A stretch of 64,000 bases of DNA from Microvirga sp. ACRRW (GTDB lineage Bacteria; Pseudomonadota; Alphaproteobacteria; Rhizobiales; Beijerinckiaceae). The stretch lies in assembly GCF_022346925.1 (NCBI RefSeq), contig NZ_JAKRNJ010000001.1, positions 806,001-870,000 of the forward strand, read 5' to 3'. Below the pieces are notes generated by a model that saw only the letters and a list, made by a program, of their open reading frames with translations, was not told the origin of the DNA and made no database searches. Of this stretch, positions 30,016-37,239 are shown piece by piece (position 1 is the first letter of the stretch; every line of letters starts with the position of its first letter). The translations under genes were made by a program, and so were the position numbers.

Positions 30016-31839
30016 CTAAAAGAGATCGTCGTCGGCTTCCGCCTCATGCGCGGCAAGCGCATCGGCTTCGCCCAGAATTTCCGTCTCCGCATCCTCGCCC
30101 ACCTTGTCCGCGCGCTCGATCACGTTGACGATCTGCGCGCCGGGGAACTTGGACAGGACAGCCTGCACGAGCGGATGATTGGCGGCGCCTTCCTTGCGCT
30201 CGCGCTCGGCGGCTTCGGCCTGAGCGCGCAAGGTGGGAGCACCCTCCTCCGAGGACAGCGACACCATCCAGCGCTGCCCGGTCCATGACTGGAGCGCACG
30301 CGACAGCTCATTGGCGATGGTGCGGTTGCCGGATTCCGCGAGGCTGAGTTCGATGTGGCCTTCCTCGAAACGCACGAGGCGCACATCGCGCTCCAATGCC
30401 GACTTCAACACGATCTCGCGCTTCTCGCCGGCGAGTGCCACCACGTCCTCGAAACGGCGAAGACGCATGGTCGGCTCTGCTTGCGCCGGTTGAGCGCGCG
30501 GCTGCGGTTGCGGCTGCGAGGTTGCAAGCGCCATGTTGCCGGAAACAGCCGGTCCGCCCGTGGGGCGCGTCGGCGCAGGCGCCGGACCGCCGGTCGGAAC
30601 CGGCGCGCCGTCCTTCAGCGCGCGCAAGGCTTCGTCAGGCGTCGGCAGATCGGCGGCGTAGGCGAGGCGCACGAGCACCATCTCCGCCGCCGAGATCGGA
30701 CGGTTGGAGGATTGAACCTCGGGAATGCCTTTGAGCAGCATCTGCCAGGCGCGCGAGAGCGTGCGCACCGAGAGCTTCTGCGCGTACTCCAGACCGCGCG
30801 TGCGCTCGATCTCGGAGAGCGCCGGATCCTTCGCGGCTTCAGGGATCAGCTTCAGGCGCGTGACCACATGCGAGAAGGCGGCGAGATCGGACAGGATCAC
30901 CGCCGGATCGGCGCCCGCATCGTATTGCGAGCGAAGGCCTGCGAAAGCGGCTGGAACATCGCCGCGCATCACGGCTTCGAACAGGTCGAGCACCTGCGTG
31001 CGATCCGCCAGTCCCAGCATGTCGCGCACGGTGTCGGGCGTGACCACGCCCGCGCCATGGGCGATGGCCTGATCCATCAGCGAGAGCGAGTCGCGGGCCG
31101 AACCCTCCGCCGCGCGGGCAATCGCCGCGAGCGCTTCCTGCTCGGCCTGCACGCCTTCGGCCTCGCAGATGCGGCCGAGATGAGCCACGAGCTTGTCGGC
31201 CTCGATGCGGCGCAGGTCGAAGCGCTGGCAGCGGGACAGGATGGTGACGGGGACCTTGCGGATTTCCGTGGTGGCGAAGATGAACTTCGCATGCGGCGGC
31301 GGTTCTTCGAGTGTCTTCAGGAAGGCGTTGAACGCCTTCTCCGAGAGCATGTGAACCTCGTCGATGATGTAGACCTTGTAGCGGGCCGAGACCGGCGAAT
31401 AGCGGATGCCGTCGATGATCTGGCGCACGTCGTCGATGCCGGTATGGGACGCGGCGTCCATCTCCAGCACGTCCACGTGGCGCGATTCCATGATCGCCTG
31501 ACAATGCACGCCGAGTTCCGGCATGTGGATGGTGGGCGCGCCGGTGCCATCCTCTTTCTGGTAGTTGAGACCGCGGGCGAGAATACGGGCCGTGGTGGTC
31601 TTGCCCACGCCGCGGACACCGGTGAGCATCCAGGCCTGGGGAATGCGCCCGGTCTCGAAGGCATTTGAGAGGGTGCGCACCATCGCTTCCTGACCGATCA
31701 GGTCATCGAAGGTGCGGGGGCGATATTTGCGGGCAAGAACGCGATAAGGCGAAGCCTTCGCCTCGGGAGCGGGCGCGGCAGGGAAGCCCGGCAGGGCCGG
31801 CTCGTCGTTCAGGGGCGTGCCGGCTGTGGTGTCGTCCAT
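30016..31839 (-). CDS. dnaX: DNA polymerase III subunit gamma/tau
   Basis: DnaX is the ATPase of the clamp loader. With the ATG at 31839 it is 607 aa. Walker A is GVRGVGKT (residues 74-81), Walker B lies in VYIIDEVHML, and the sensor segment FATTEIRKVPVTILSRCQRFDLR follows. The region that carries the four zinc cysteines in E. coli (between RGLNY and EMDAASHTG) has only Cys113, as I recall from other rhizobial DnaX. A proline/alanine/glutamine-rich linker separates the C-terminal tau-like domain. The start is uncertain: ATG 31911 is in frame and neither has a clear ribosome binding site. The SRP RNA gene lies 118 bases upstream. Confidence 0.93.
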   Translation of the reverse strand: MDDTTAGTPLNDEPALPGFPAAPAPEAKASPYRVLARKYRPRTFDDLIGQEAMVRTLSNAFETGRIPQAWMLTGVRGVGKTTTARILARGLNYQKEDGTGAPTIHMPELGVHCQAIMESRHVDVLEMDAASHTGIDDVRQIIDGIRYSPVSARYKVYIIDEVHMLSEKAFNAFLKTLEEPPPHAKFIFATTEIRKVPVTILSRCQRFDLRRIEADKLVAHLGRICEAEGVQAEQEALAAIARAAEGSARDSLSLMDQAIAHGAGVVTPDTVRDMLGLADRTQVLDLFEAVMRGDVPAAFAGLRSQYDAGADPAVILSDLAAFSHVVTRLKLIPEAAKDPALSEIERTRGLEYAQKLSVRTLSRAWQMLLKGIPEVQSSNRPISAAEMVLVRLAYAADLPTPDEALRALKDGAPVPTGGPAPAPTRPTGGPAVSGNMALATSQPQPQPRAQPAQAEPTMRLRRFEDVVALAGEKREIVLKSALERDVRLVRFEEGHIELSLAESGNRTIANELSRALQSWTGQRWMVSLSSEEGAPTLRAQAEAAERERKEGAANHPLVQAVLSKFPGAQIVNVIERADKVGEDAETEILGEADALAAHEAEADDDLF

Positions 31840-31957
31840 CGGCTGCAAGGCTTTGGGAAACTCTGGAGCTGCTTCCACTTGCGTGGAACCATCTCTCTTT
31901 GTTGGCCGCATTTTTTGACGTCGAACCGGGGCCACTTCGCCGAAAAATGCTGTGTAA

Positions 31958-32056
31958 GGTGGGAGGCTGGACGAAGACCCGTTCGGTCTCGTTAGGGCTG
32001 CTTCCTTCCGGATCTGACCCGGTTGGCGAGTGAGACGTCCCTCGCCAACCTCCCAA
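31958..32056 (-). ncRNA. ffs: Signal recognition particle RNA (4.5S type)
   Basis: On the minus strand the conserved apical domain GGTCAGATCCGGAAGGAAGCAG is read in two parts, the symmetric loop (GGTCAGATCCGGA) and GGAAGCAGCC. The ends TGGGAGG and CCTCCCA pair to close a hairpin of about 99 bases. A further GGTTGGCGAG/CTCGCCAACC pair lies near the 5' end. It should bind Ffh and guide co-translational membrane targeting. Placement just upstream of dnaX is common in alphaproteobacteria. Exact ends are estimated from the pairing. Confidence 0.92.
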
Positions 32057-32060
32057 TGGC

Positions 32061-32089
32061 TATATGGGCGTTTCGGGCAGGGAACGCAA
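32061..32089 (-). promoter_or_regulatory. Candidate promoter for ffs
   Basis: On the minus strand TTGCGT (32089-32084) and CATATA (32066-32061) are spaced by 17 bases, placing the transcription start at or next to the predicted 5' end of the SRP RNA. Confidence 0.45.
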
Positions 32090-32271
32090 GTTGGAAAGAC
32101 CGCTCCGGCGCGCCATCCCCGGCTTGCACAGAGGAAAGTGAAAGCAGGTCCTGGATGCGTGGCATTGTCGCTGGACCTCATGAACATGCAGGTACATCCT
32201 CGCGAGCTGATGGCTCCGAGGTTTTGGGGTCGAGGGAGGCGCGAGGAGGCGTCTGGCTCGGCTGTGTGAGT

Positions 32272-32435
32272 GAGAGAAGAACCCGACGGCTCCTCGCGCA
32301 CGGTTCTTTTAGGCGTACACCGTGTCTTTCAACGATGGGCCTCCCGCCGACAGGCTTGCGAAGCCTGACACAGGACCGCTCCCGGCTCCGACAATCACGA
32401 CGCCTCGCGAGCGCGCCCCTCATTGAGCCGGGACA
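32272..32435 (-). ncRNA. Candidate structured small RNA (unnamed)
   Basis: About 160 bases with no plausible gene, bounded on the minus strand by a promoter-like pair upstream and a terminator-like hairpin at its end. Three stems are visible in order. CCCGGCTC pairs with GAGCCGGG (32425-32432 with 32381-32388). CAGGCTT and AAGCCTG flank a three-base loop (32351-32367). GAACC pairs with GGTTC (32302-32306 with 32279-32283), followed by TTCTCTC. It matches no RNA family I can name; 6S RNA was considered but not supported. It lies between the SRP RNA and a repeat element, in the roughly 670-base gap between ffs and the HIT gene. Confidence 0.35.
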
Positions 32436-32440
32436 TCCAA

Positions 32441-32469
32441 CCCATAGCCAAGGTTAGGACCAAAGTCAA
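32441..32469 (-). promoter_or_regulatory. Candidate promoter of the unnamed RNA
   Basis: Minus-strand TTGACT (32469-32464) and TATGGG (32446-32441) are spaced by 17 bases. The -35 is close to consensus and the -10 is weak. Initiation would fall near 32434, just before the first stem of the candidate RNA. Confidence 0.35.
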
Positions 32470-32523
32470 GAACAAAAGCGGAACATGCGCCTCTGACCAA
32501 AGCACCATCCCTTTCCGCCGCTC

Positions 32524-32621
32524 GTCATCCCGGACGGCGCAGCCGAGCCGGGATCGTACGCAGGATGTGGCGCCACTCTCGTCCTGCGATCCCGGGTTCC
32601 GCTGCGCGGCCCCGGGATGAC
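32524..32621. repeat. Palindromic intergenic repeat, copy 1
   Basis: A 98-base imperfect dyad begins GTCATCCCGG and ends CCGGGATGAC. Each half also folds on itself around ACGGCGCAGCCGAGCC and GGTTCCGCTGCGCGGCC. It lies between the candidate RNA and the HIT gene. Four related copies occur at 34048, 42486, 46738 and 51235. Confidence 0.8.
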
Positions 32622-32723
32622 GTGTTGTTGCGCGGCAGGCACGCGTCATCACGGCCTCCCGTCAGACTTCCTCTTATGCGGAGACGGCTGACAGCGGGCA
32701 GCAACCTCGGCTAGATACGCTCC

Positions 32724-33134
32724 ATGACATTCCAGCTCGATTCCCGGCTCGAGGCCGATACGATCCCCATCGGCGACCTCGCTCTCTCCTCCATCCTTCT
32801 CCTGAACGATGCCCGTTTTCCCTGGTTCGTGCTGGTGCCCCGCATCCCGAACGTGAGCGAGATCACCGACCTGTCGGACGAGCAATATGCCCAGCTCACG
32901 CAGGAAATCCGCATCGCGACGAAAGTGATGCTGGCGCTGTCCAAGCCCGACAAGGTGAATGTGGGCGCGCTCGGCAATATCGTGACCCAACTGCATGTGC
33001 ATGTGATCGGCCGCTTCCGATCCGATCCAGCCTGGCCCGGTCCGGTCTGGGGCCATGGCACTCGCACGCCTTATCCGGATCACGCGGTCACCGCCCTCAT
33101 AGAGCGCGCCGCCGCTCTCTTTGCTGAAGCCTGA
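32724..33134 (+). CDS. HIT domain protein
   Basis: This 136-aa histidine-triad superfamily member probably hydrolyses or transfers nucleotidyl groups. The triad region reads QLHVHVIGRF: the first two histidines are present, but the third position of the HxHxH motif is isoleucine. The following DPAWPGPVWG is characteristic of a proteobacterial subgroup. The N-terminal LLNDARFPWFVLVPR strand is typical. It ends two bases before nudC, so the two nucleotide-cleaving enzymes are likely an operon. Confidence 0.88.
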   Translation: MTFQLDSRLEADTIPIGDLALSSILLLNDARFPWFVLVPRIPNVSEITDLSDEQYAQLTQEIRIATKVMLALSKPDKVNVGALGNIVTQLHVHVIGRFRSDPAWPGPVWGHGTRTPYPDHAVTALIERAAALFAEA

Positions 33135-33136
33135 AC

Positions 33137-34039
33137 ATGACGCGCCCCATCGGCTACATCACCAATCCTCTCGTCCGTCACAGCGCGGAGCGCGATCCCG
33201 AGGCGCTCACTAAGGCGGTCAACGACCCGAAAAGTGCCTTGGTGCTGCTTGCCGGCGACATGCCGATTCTGCGATCCGGCGAGCCTGGAACAGGCCTTCT
33301 GCCGCTTTCCACCTTGAGCCGTTTGCCTGCCCATAAAGAGCAGGTTTTTCTCGGCACGTTGCAGGACCGCCCGGTCATCGCGACGCTCGCCGCACCCGAC
33401 GCTGTGGAGCTGTTCCAGAACGATCCCGATTACACGGCTGTCGATCTGCGCTCGATTGCCGTTCGCGGGCTCGTGCCGGCGGAGGAGCTCGGCATTCTCG
33501 CCATGGCGAAGACCATGCTGGACTGGCACAACCGCCACCGCTTCTGCGCCAATTGCGGTGCGCCGACGGTTGCTGCTCAGGCAGGCTTTCGCCGGGATTG
33601 CACGGCTTGCGGCGCGCAGCATTTCCCGCGCACCGATCCGGTGGTGATCATGCTGATCACGCGCGGCGACACATGCCTCATGGGCCGCCAGCCGCGCTTT
33701 GCCGACAAGGTTTATTCATGCCTCGCGGGCTTCCTGGAGCCGGGCGAGACCATCGAGAATGCGGTACGGCGCGAAGTGTTCGAGGAGGCTGGAATCCGCG
33801 TCGGCGCGGTTCGCTACATGACCTCGCAGCCCTGGCCCTTCCCGTCGAACATCATGATCGGCTGCGTCGGCGAAGCGATCAGCGAGGAGATCAACTTCGA
33901 CAGAGAAGAACTCGAAGATGCTCGCTGGTTCACGAAGGACGACGTGCGGCGCATGCTGGACGGCACGCACGAGGATTTCGCAGCACCTTCCCCGATTGCG
34001 ATTGCAAACCACCTTCTCAGGGAATGGGTGAAGGGCTAA
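33137..34039 (+). CDS. nudC: NADH pyrophosphatase NudC
   Basis: NudC cleaves NAD(H) to NMN(H) and AMP and can remove NAD caps from RNA. The 300-aa protein has the zinc ribbon (CANC and CTAC pairs, about residues 136-157), the Nudix box GFLEPGETIENAVRREVFEEAG near residue 197 in which the GX5EX7REUXEEXG pattern is complete, and the NudC-specific SQPWPFPSN motif after it. It follows the HIT gene directly. Confidence 0.95.
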   Translation: MTRPIGYITNPLVRHSAERDPEALTKAVNDPKSALVLLAGDMPILRSGEPGTGLLPLSTLSRLPAHKEQVFLGTLQDRPVIATLAAPDAVELFQNDPDYTAVDLRSIAVRGLVPAEELGILAMAKTMLDWHNRHRFCANCGAPTVAAQAGFRRDCTACGAQHFPRTDPVVIMLITRGDTCLMGRQPRFADKVYSCLAGFLEPGETIENAVRREVFEEAGIRVGAVRYMTSQPWPFPSNIMIGCVGEAISEEINFDREELEDARWFTKDDVRRMLDGTHEDFAAPSPIAIANHLLREWVKG

Positions 34040-34047
34040 CTCAGCAC

Positions 34048-34149
34048 GTCATCCCGGGGCCGCAAAGCGGAACCCGGGATCGCATGACGAGTATGGTGTC
34101 TCATTCTGCTCACGATCCCGGATCTTCTCTGCGCTTCGTCCGGGATGAC
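34048..34149. repeat. Palindromic intergenic repeat, copy 2
   Basis: A 102-base dyad begins GTCATCCCGG and ends CCGGGATGAC, in reverse arrangement of internal arms compared with copy 1. It fills the gap between the convergent nudC and acetyltransferase genes and could act as a two-way terminator. Confidence 0.8.
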
Positions 34150-34153
34150 GCAG

Positions 34154-34687
34154 TCAAACTCGCGGAATCGGCTCGAAGCGATACGCCACTTCCGTAAGCA
34201 TCTGGCCGCGCACGTCGAAGCTCTGCTCAGGCCCCGCCTGTCCGCCGAGCGTTTCGTAGAAACGGCGCGCCGCACCATTCTCTTTCAGAACCCACAGGCC
34301 CACAGATCGGAATCCTTGAGCGGCCAGGTGATCGAACACCACAGCCATCAGCTTGCGCCCGAGACCCTGCCGCTTCACCTTGTCGAGCAGATAGATCGCG
34401 AAAATCTCCGCATCCGTTCCGAGAAGATCGGCGCCCTTGTTGCGGATCGGACCGCCCCGCGCGAAGCCGACGATCTCGCCGTCGGCATCCAGCGCAACGG
34501 CGAGCTTTGCCTGCGCGTCATCTTGCGCCAGAATGCCTTGCCACATATGTCTGCGCTCTTCGACGGAGAGGCCGGCAAGCGCCTCAGGCGTCATGAAATC
34601 CTTGTAGGATTCACGCCAGCCCTGAACATGCACTCTCGCGATACCATCCACATCGATCGCGAGGCCTTCGCGGATGAGAAACGTCAC
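34154..34687 (-). CDS. GNAT family N-acetyltransferase
   Basis: This 177-aa acetyltransferase has motif A at IFAIYLLDKVKRQGLGRKLMA near residue 97, with the R/KxGxG acetyl-CoA loop, and a C-terminal ARRFYETLGG segment. HVQGWRESYKDFM near the N-terminus is common in aminoglycoside-like acetyltransferases. The substrate is unknown. The start is GTG at 34687, overlapping the pheA stop by four bases; longer in-frame sequence upstream lies inside pheA in another frame. It ends the kdsB-pheA-GNAT run. Confidence 0.84.
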   Translation of the reverse strand: MTFLIREGLAIDVDGIARVHVQGWRESYKDFMTPEALAGLSVEERRHMWQGILAQDDAQAKLAVALDADGEIVGFARGGPIRNKGADLLGTDAEIFAIYLLDKVKRQGLGRKLMAVVFDHLAAQGFRSVGLWVLKENGAARRFYETLGGQAGPEQSFDVRGQMLTEVAYRFEPIPRV

Positions 34688-35535
34688 TCGACCTCGCGAA
34701 TTTTCTCGCGGAACGGATCGGCGGAATAGACGCCGAGAATGCGTAGCTCGCGGGAGAAGAACTCGAGTTCTTCCAGCGCGCGCTTGAGGTTTGCATCCTC
34801 CGGATGGCCATCGACCTCGGCGTAGAACTGCGTCGCCAGGAATTCGCCCTCCAGCATGTAGCTTTCGAGCTTCGTCATGTTGATGCCGTTCGTCGCGAAA
34901 CCGCCGAGCGCCTTGTAGAGCGCGGCGGGCAGGTTGCGCACGCGGAAGACGAAAGAGGTGACGGTCGGGCCATTGCCTGCAGGCGCCCAATGCGGCGTCT
35001 TCGACAGAACGACGAAGCGCGTGGTGTTGTGCGCCTCGTCCTCCACGTTTTCAGCGATGACCTTCAGGCCGTAGAGGTCGGCCGCCATGCGCGGCGAGAG
35101 CGAGGCGCGCGTGGGATCCTTCCACTCGGCGACCTGGCGCGCGGAGCCTGCGGTGTCGCCGGCCACATGCGCCTTCAATCCGAGCTTGCGGATGATCTTG
35201 CGGCATTGGCCGAGCGCATGGACGTGGCTGTACACGCTCTTGATCGTGCCGAGATCGGCCTCCGGCAGCGCCATAAGCTGAAAATGAATCGGCAGGAAGC
35301 CCTCGCCGATAATGTGCAGGCCGGATGTCGGCAGCAGGTGATGGATGTCCGCCACGCGGCCCGCGATCGAATTCTCGATCGGGATCATGGCAAGCCCCGC
35401 CTCGCTGTCCTTCACGGCGGCGAACGCATCCTCGAAGGTGGGGCACGGCAGCACTTCCCAATCGGGATACATCTGCGAGCAGATGATGTGGGAATTGGCT
35501 CCCGGCTCACCCTGGAACGAAATAACCTGTTTCAT
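34684..35535 (-). CDS. pheA: Prephenate dehydratase
   Basis: This monofunctional enzyme converts prephenate to phenylpyruvate for phenylalanine synthesis. It is 283 aa from the ATG at 35535. The catalytic domain runs from [11 protein letters not shown] through [18 protein letters not shown] to the TTRFVVL motif near residue 181. A C-terminal ACT domain ([17 protein letters not shown]) provides feedback control by phenylalanine. No chorismate mutase domain is fused. The start overlaps the kdsB stop by four bases. Confidence 0.95.
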   Translation of the reverse strand: MKQVISFQGEPGANSHIICSQMYPDWEVLPCPTFEDAFAAVKDSEAGLAMIPIENSIAGRVADIHHLLPTSGLHIIGEGFLPIHFQLMALPEADLGTIKSVYSHVHALGQCRKIIRKLGLKAHVAGDTAGSARQVAEWKDPTRASLSPRMAADLYGLKVIAENVEDEAHNTTRFVVLSKTPHWAPAGNGPTVTSFVFRVRNLPAALYKALGGFATNGINMTKLESYMLEGEFLATQFYAEVDGHPEDANLKRALEELEFFSRELRILGVYSADPFREKIREVE

Positions 35536-36275
35536 GCTGTTCTCCGGGCCGCGATGATTTCGCGGGCTCTGTCCAGATCGTGGGGCGTGTCGACGCCGAG
35601 CGGCACATCGTTCACCACGACCGCATCGATACGCATGCCTGCTTCCAGCGCGCGCAGCTGCTCCAGCTTCTCGCGCAGCTCCAGCGGAGACGGCTTCATG
35701 CCGACGAAGCGCTGCAGGGCTTTGCGGCGATAGGCGTAGAGGCCGATGTGGTGGTAAAGCGGGCCGTCCCCATAGGGAGCCGTGGCGCGGGTGAAGTAGA
35801 GCGCCCGGAAGCGGCCGGGGGAGACTTCCGCGCCCACCATCTTCACGACGTTGGGATTGGTCTTCTCCTCCTCGCGTTCGATTACCGCCACGAGGGTGGC
35901 GAGATCGACGGACGAATCCGCGAGAGGCGAGATGGAGGCCGCGATGGCCGCCGGGTCCACGGTCGGCAAATCGCCCTGGACGTTCACCACCACGTCGTGG
36001 CGGCCTTCCGGATCGAGCTTTTCCACAGCCTCGAAGATGCGGTCGGAGCCGGAGGCGTGGTCGGCCCGGGTCATGACCGCCCGGCCGCCGGCTTTCGCCA
36101 CTGCCTCGGCTATCTCGGGCGCGTCGGTGGCAATCGCCACCGGCCCGATCCCGGCCTCCATGGCACGGCGCCAGACATGAACGATCATGGGCTCTCCCGC
36201 GATATCGGCCAGGGGCTTGTTCGGCAGGCGGGTCGCCGCAAGGCGGGCGGGAATGAGAACGAGAGGGTCGGACAT
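35532..36275 (-). CDS. kdsB: 3-deoxy-manno-octulosonate cytidylyltransferase
   Basis: KdsB activates KDO as CMP-KDO for lipopolysaccharide core synthesis. The 247-aa protein begins [20 protein letters not shown], the nucleotide-binding signature, followed by [11 protein letters not shown] and [13 protein letters not shown] with metal-binding acidic residues. It heads the minus-strand kdsB-pheA-GNAT run. It is divergent from the cytochrome gene across a 280-base gap in which I see no gene. Confidence 0.96.
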   Translation of the reverse strand: MSDPLVLIPARLAATRLPNKPLADIAGEPMIVHVWRRAMEAGIGPVAIATDAPEIAEAVAKAGGRAVMTRADHASGSDRIFEAVEKLDPEGRHDVVVNVQGDLPTVDPAAIAASISPLADSSVDLATLVAVIEREEEKTNPNVVKMVGAEVSPGRFRALYFTRATAPYGDGPLYHHIGLYAYRRKALQRFVGMKPSPLELREKLEQLRALEAGMRIDAVVVNDVPLGVDTPHDLDRAREIIAARRTA

Positions 36276-36555
36276 GGATTCTCGAGGGTTTGAAGCTGCG
36301 CGTCCTTACCAAGGCAGGGACCATTTGTCATGGTCCGAGGCCGGCCTGCGGCCGGACCTCCGGCGGAATTCAGGCGTTTGTCAGCCAGTGCTGCGACCAT
36401 AGGAGCGCCGAAAACCTCGAAGAGATCTAAAGAACCCCATTGTCAAACCCCCACCTCAACGGCTAAGCAACGCCCCGTATCTCGCGGGCGCCCGCCCGTG
36501 GAGCTGTTCTGTTTGCGCTGGGTTCGCCGTGACCAAGGCGAGGAGAGCCTGATTT

Positions 36556-37098
36556 ATGAATATCGAGACCAATAAGATCCTGGGCGCCGTTTTCGGCACG
36601 CTTCTCTTCGTGGTTGGCGTCAAGGTCGTGGCCGAAGGCCTGTTCTCGGCTCATGCCCCTGCCGTTCCGGGCTATGATCTTCCGGCCGCCGAGGAGGCCG
36701 CTGCCGGTGGCGCCGGCGGTGCTGCCGCCGCTCCGGCTCAGCCCCTCCCCGTTCTTCTGGCCAGCGCCGACCCGGCCAAGGGCCAGGCCGCAGCCAAGAA
36801 GTGCGCCTCCTGCCACACCTTCGAAAAGGGCGGCGCGAACAAGGTCGGCCCGAACCTCTATGGCGTCGTGGGCCGCCCCGTGGCTTCCCATGAGGGCTTC
36901 AACTACTCGGGCGCCATGAAGGCCCATGGCGGCAACTGGACCTACGAGGCTCTGAACGACTTCGTTCACAACCCGAAGAAGGCCACCCCCGGCACGATCA
37001 TGGCCTTTGCGGGCATCGCGACCGACAAGGAACGCGCGGACCTGCTGGCCTATCTGCGGACCCTGTCCGACAGCCCGGTGGCCTTCCCGGCCCAGTAA
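36556..37098 (+). CDS. cycM: Membrane-anchored cytochrome c (CycM type)
   Basis: This 180-aa class I cytochrome c has an uncleaved N-terminal anchor (ILGAVFGTLLFVVGVKVVAEGL, about residues 8-29), an alanine/proline-rich flexible linker and one heme domain. Heme attaches at Cys83 and Cys86 with His87 as ligand (CASCH); the Met ligand is likely in GTIMAFAGI near residue 156. CycM carries electrons from the bc1 complex to a terminal oxidase in related rhizobia. Its position next to kdsB-pheA also fits. It is followed by a strong terminator. Confidence 0.9.
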   Translation: MNIETNKILGAVFGTLLFVVGVKVVAEGLFSAHAPAVPGYDLPAAEEAAAGGAGGAAAAPAQPLPVLLASADPAKGQAAAKKCASCHTFEKGGANKVGPNLYGVVGRPVASHEGFNYSGAMKAHGGNWTYEALNDFVHNPKKATPGTIMAFAGIATDKERADLLAYLRTLSDSPVAFPAQ

Positions 37099-37128
37099 GC
37101 CTTTAAGCGAACACCTGAATTTGACCGA

Positions 37129-37160
37129 AGCCGGGCCCTCGAGCCCGGCTTTTGTTTTAT
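37129..37160 (+). terminator. Rho-independent terminator after the cytochrome gene
   Basis: AGCCGGGC, a six-base loop and GCCCGGCT form a perfect eight-base-pair stem followed by TTTGTTTTATT. A second inverted repeat, GCGCCTT/AAGGCGC at 37165-37189, follows at once and may belong to the promoter region of the next operon. Confidence 0.92.
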
Positions 37161-37239
37161 TCGCGCGCCTTGCGCTCGCCCCAAGGCGCACAAAAATGTA
37201 AACCTGACGACAGACGCCTCGTCCTTCAGGAGATGCCTT

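Noticed and set aside
31840-32301. N-terminal extension of dnaX through the SRP RNA gene
   Set aside because: The extended frame would translate the SRP RNA on its sense strand; the conserved protein begins well after it.
32272-32435. 6S RNA identity for the structured RNA candidate
   Set aside because: The stems do not give the long closing helix with a large central bubble, and 6S is usually found elsewhere in these genomes.
32398-32510. Tiny membrane peptide frame on the minus strand (begins MVLWSEAHVPLLFL)
   Set aside because: It overlaps the promoter-like elements of the RNA candidate, its ribosome binding site is one base from the start, and nothing else supports translation.
35536-36324. 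N-terminal extension of pheA through kdsB
   Set aside because: It is out of frame with kdsB and Arg/Gly-rich; [13 protein letters not shown] at 35535 is the normal PheA start.
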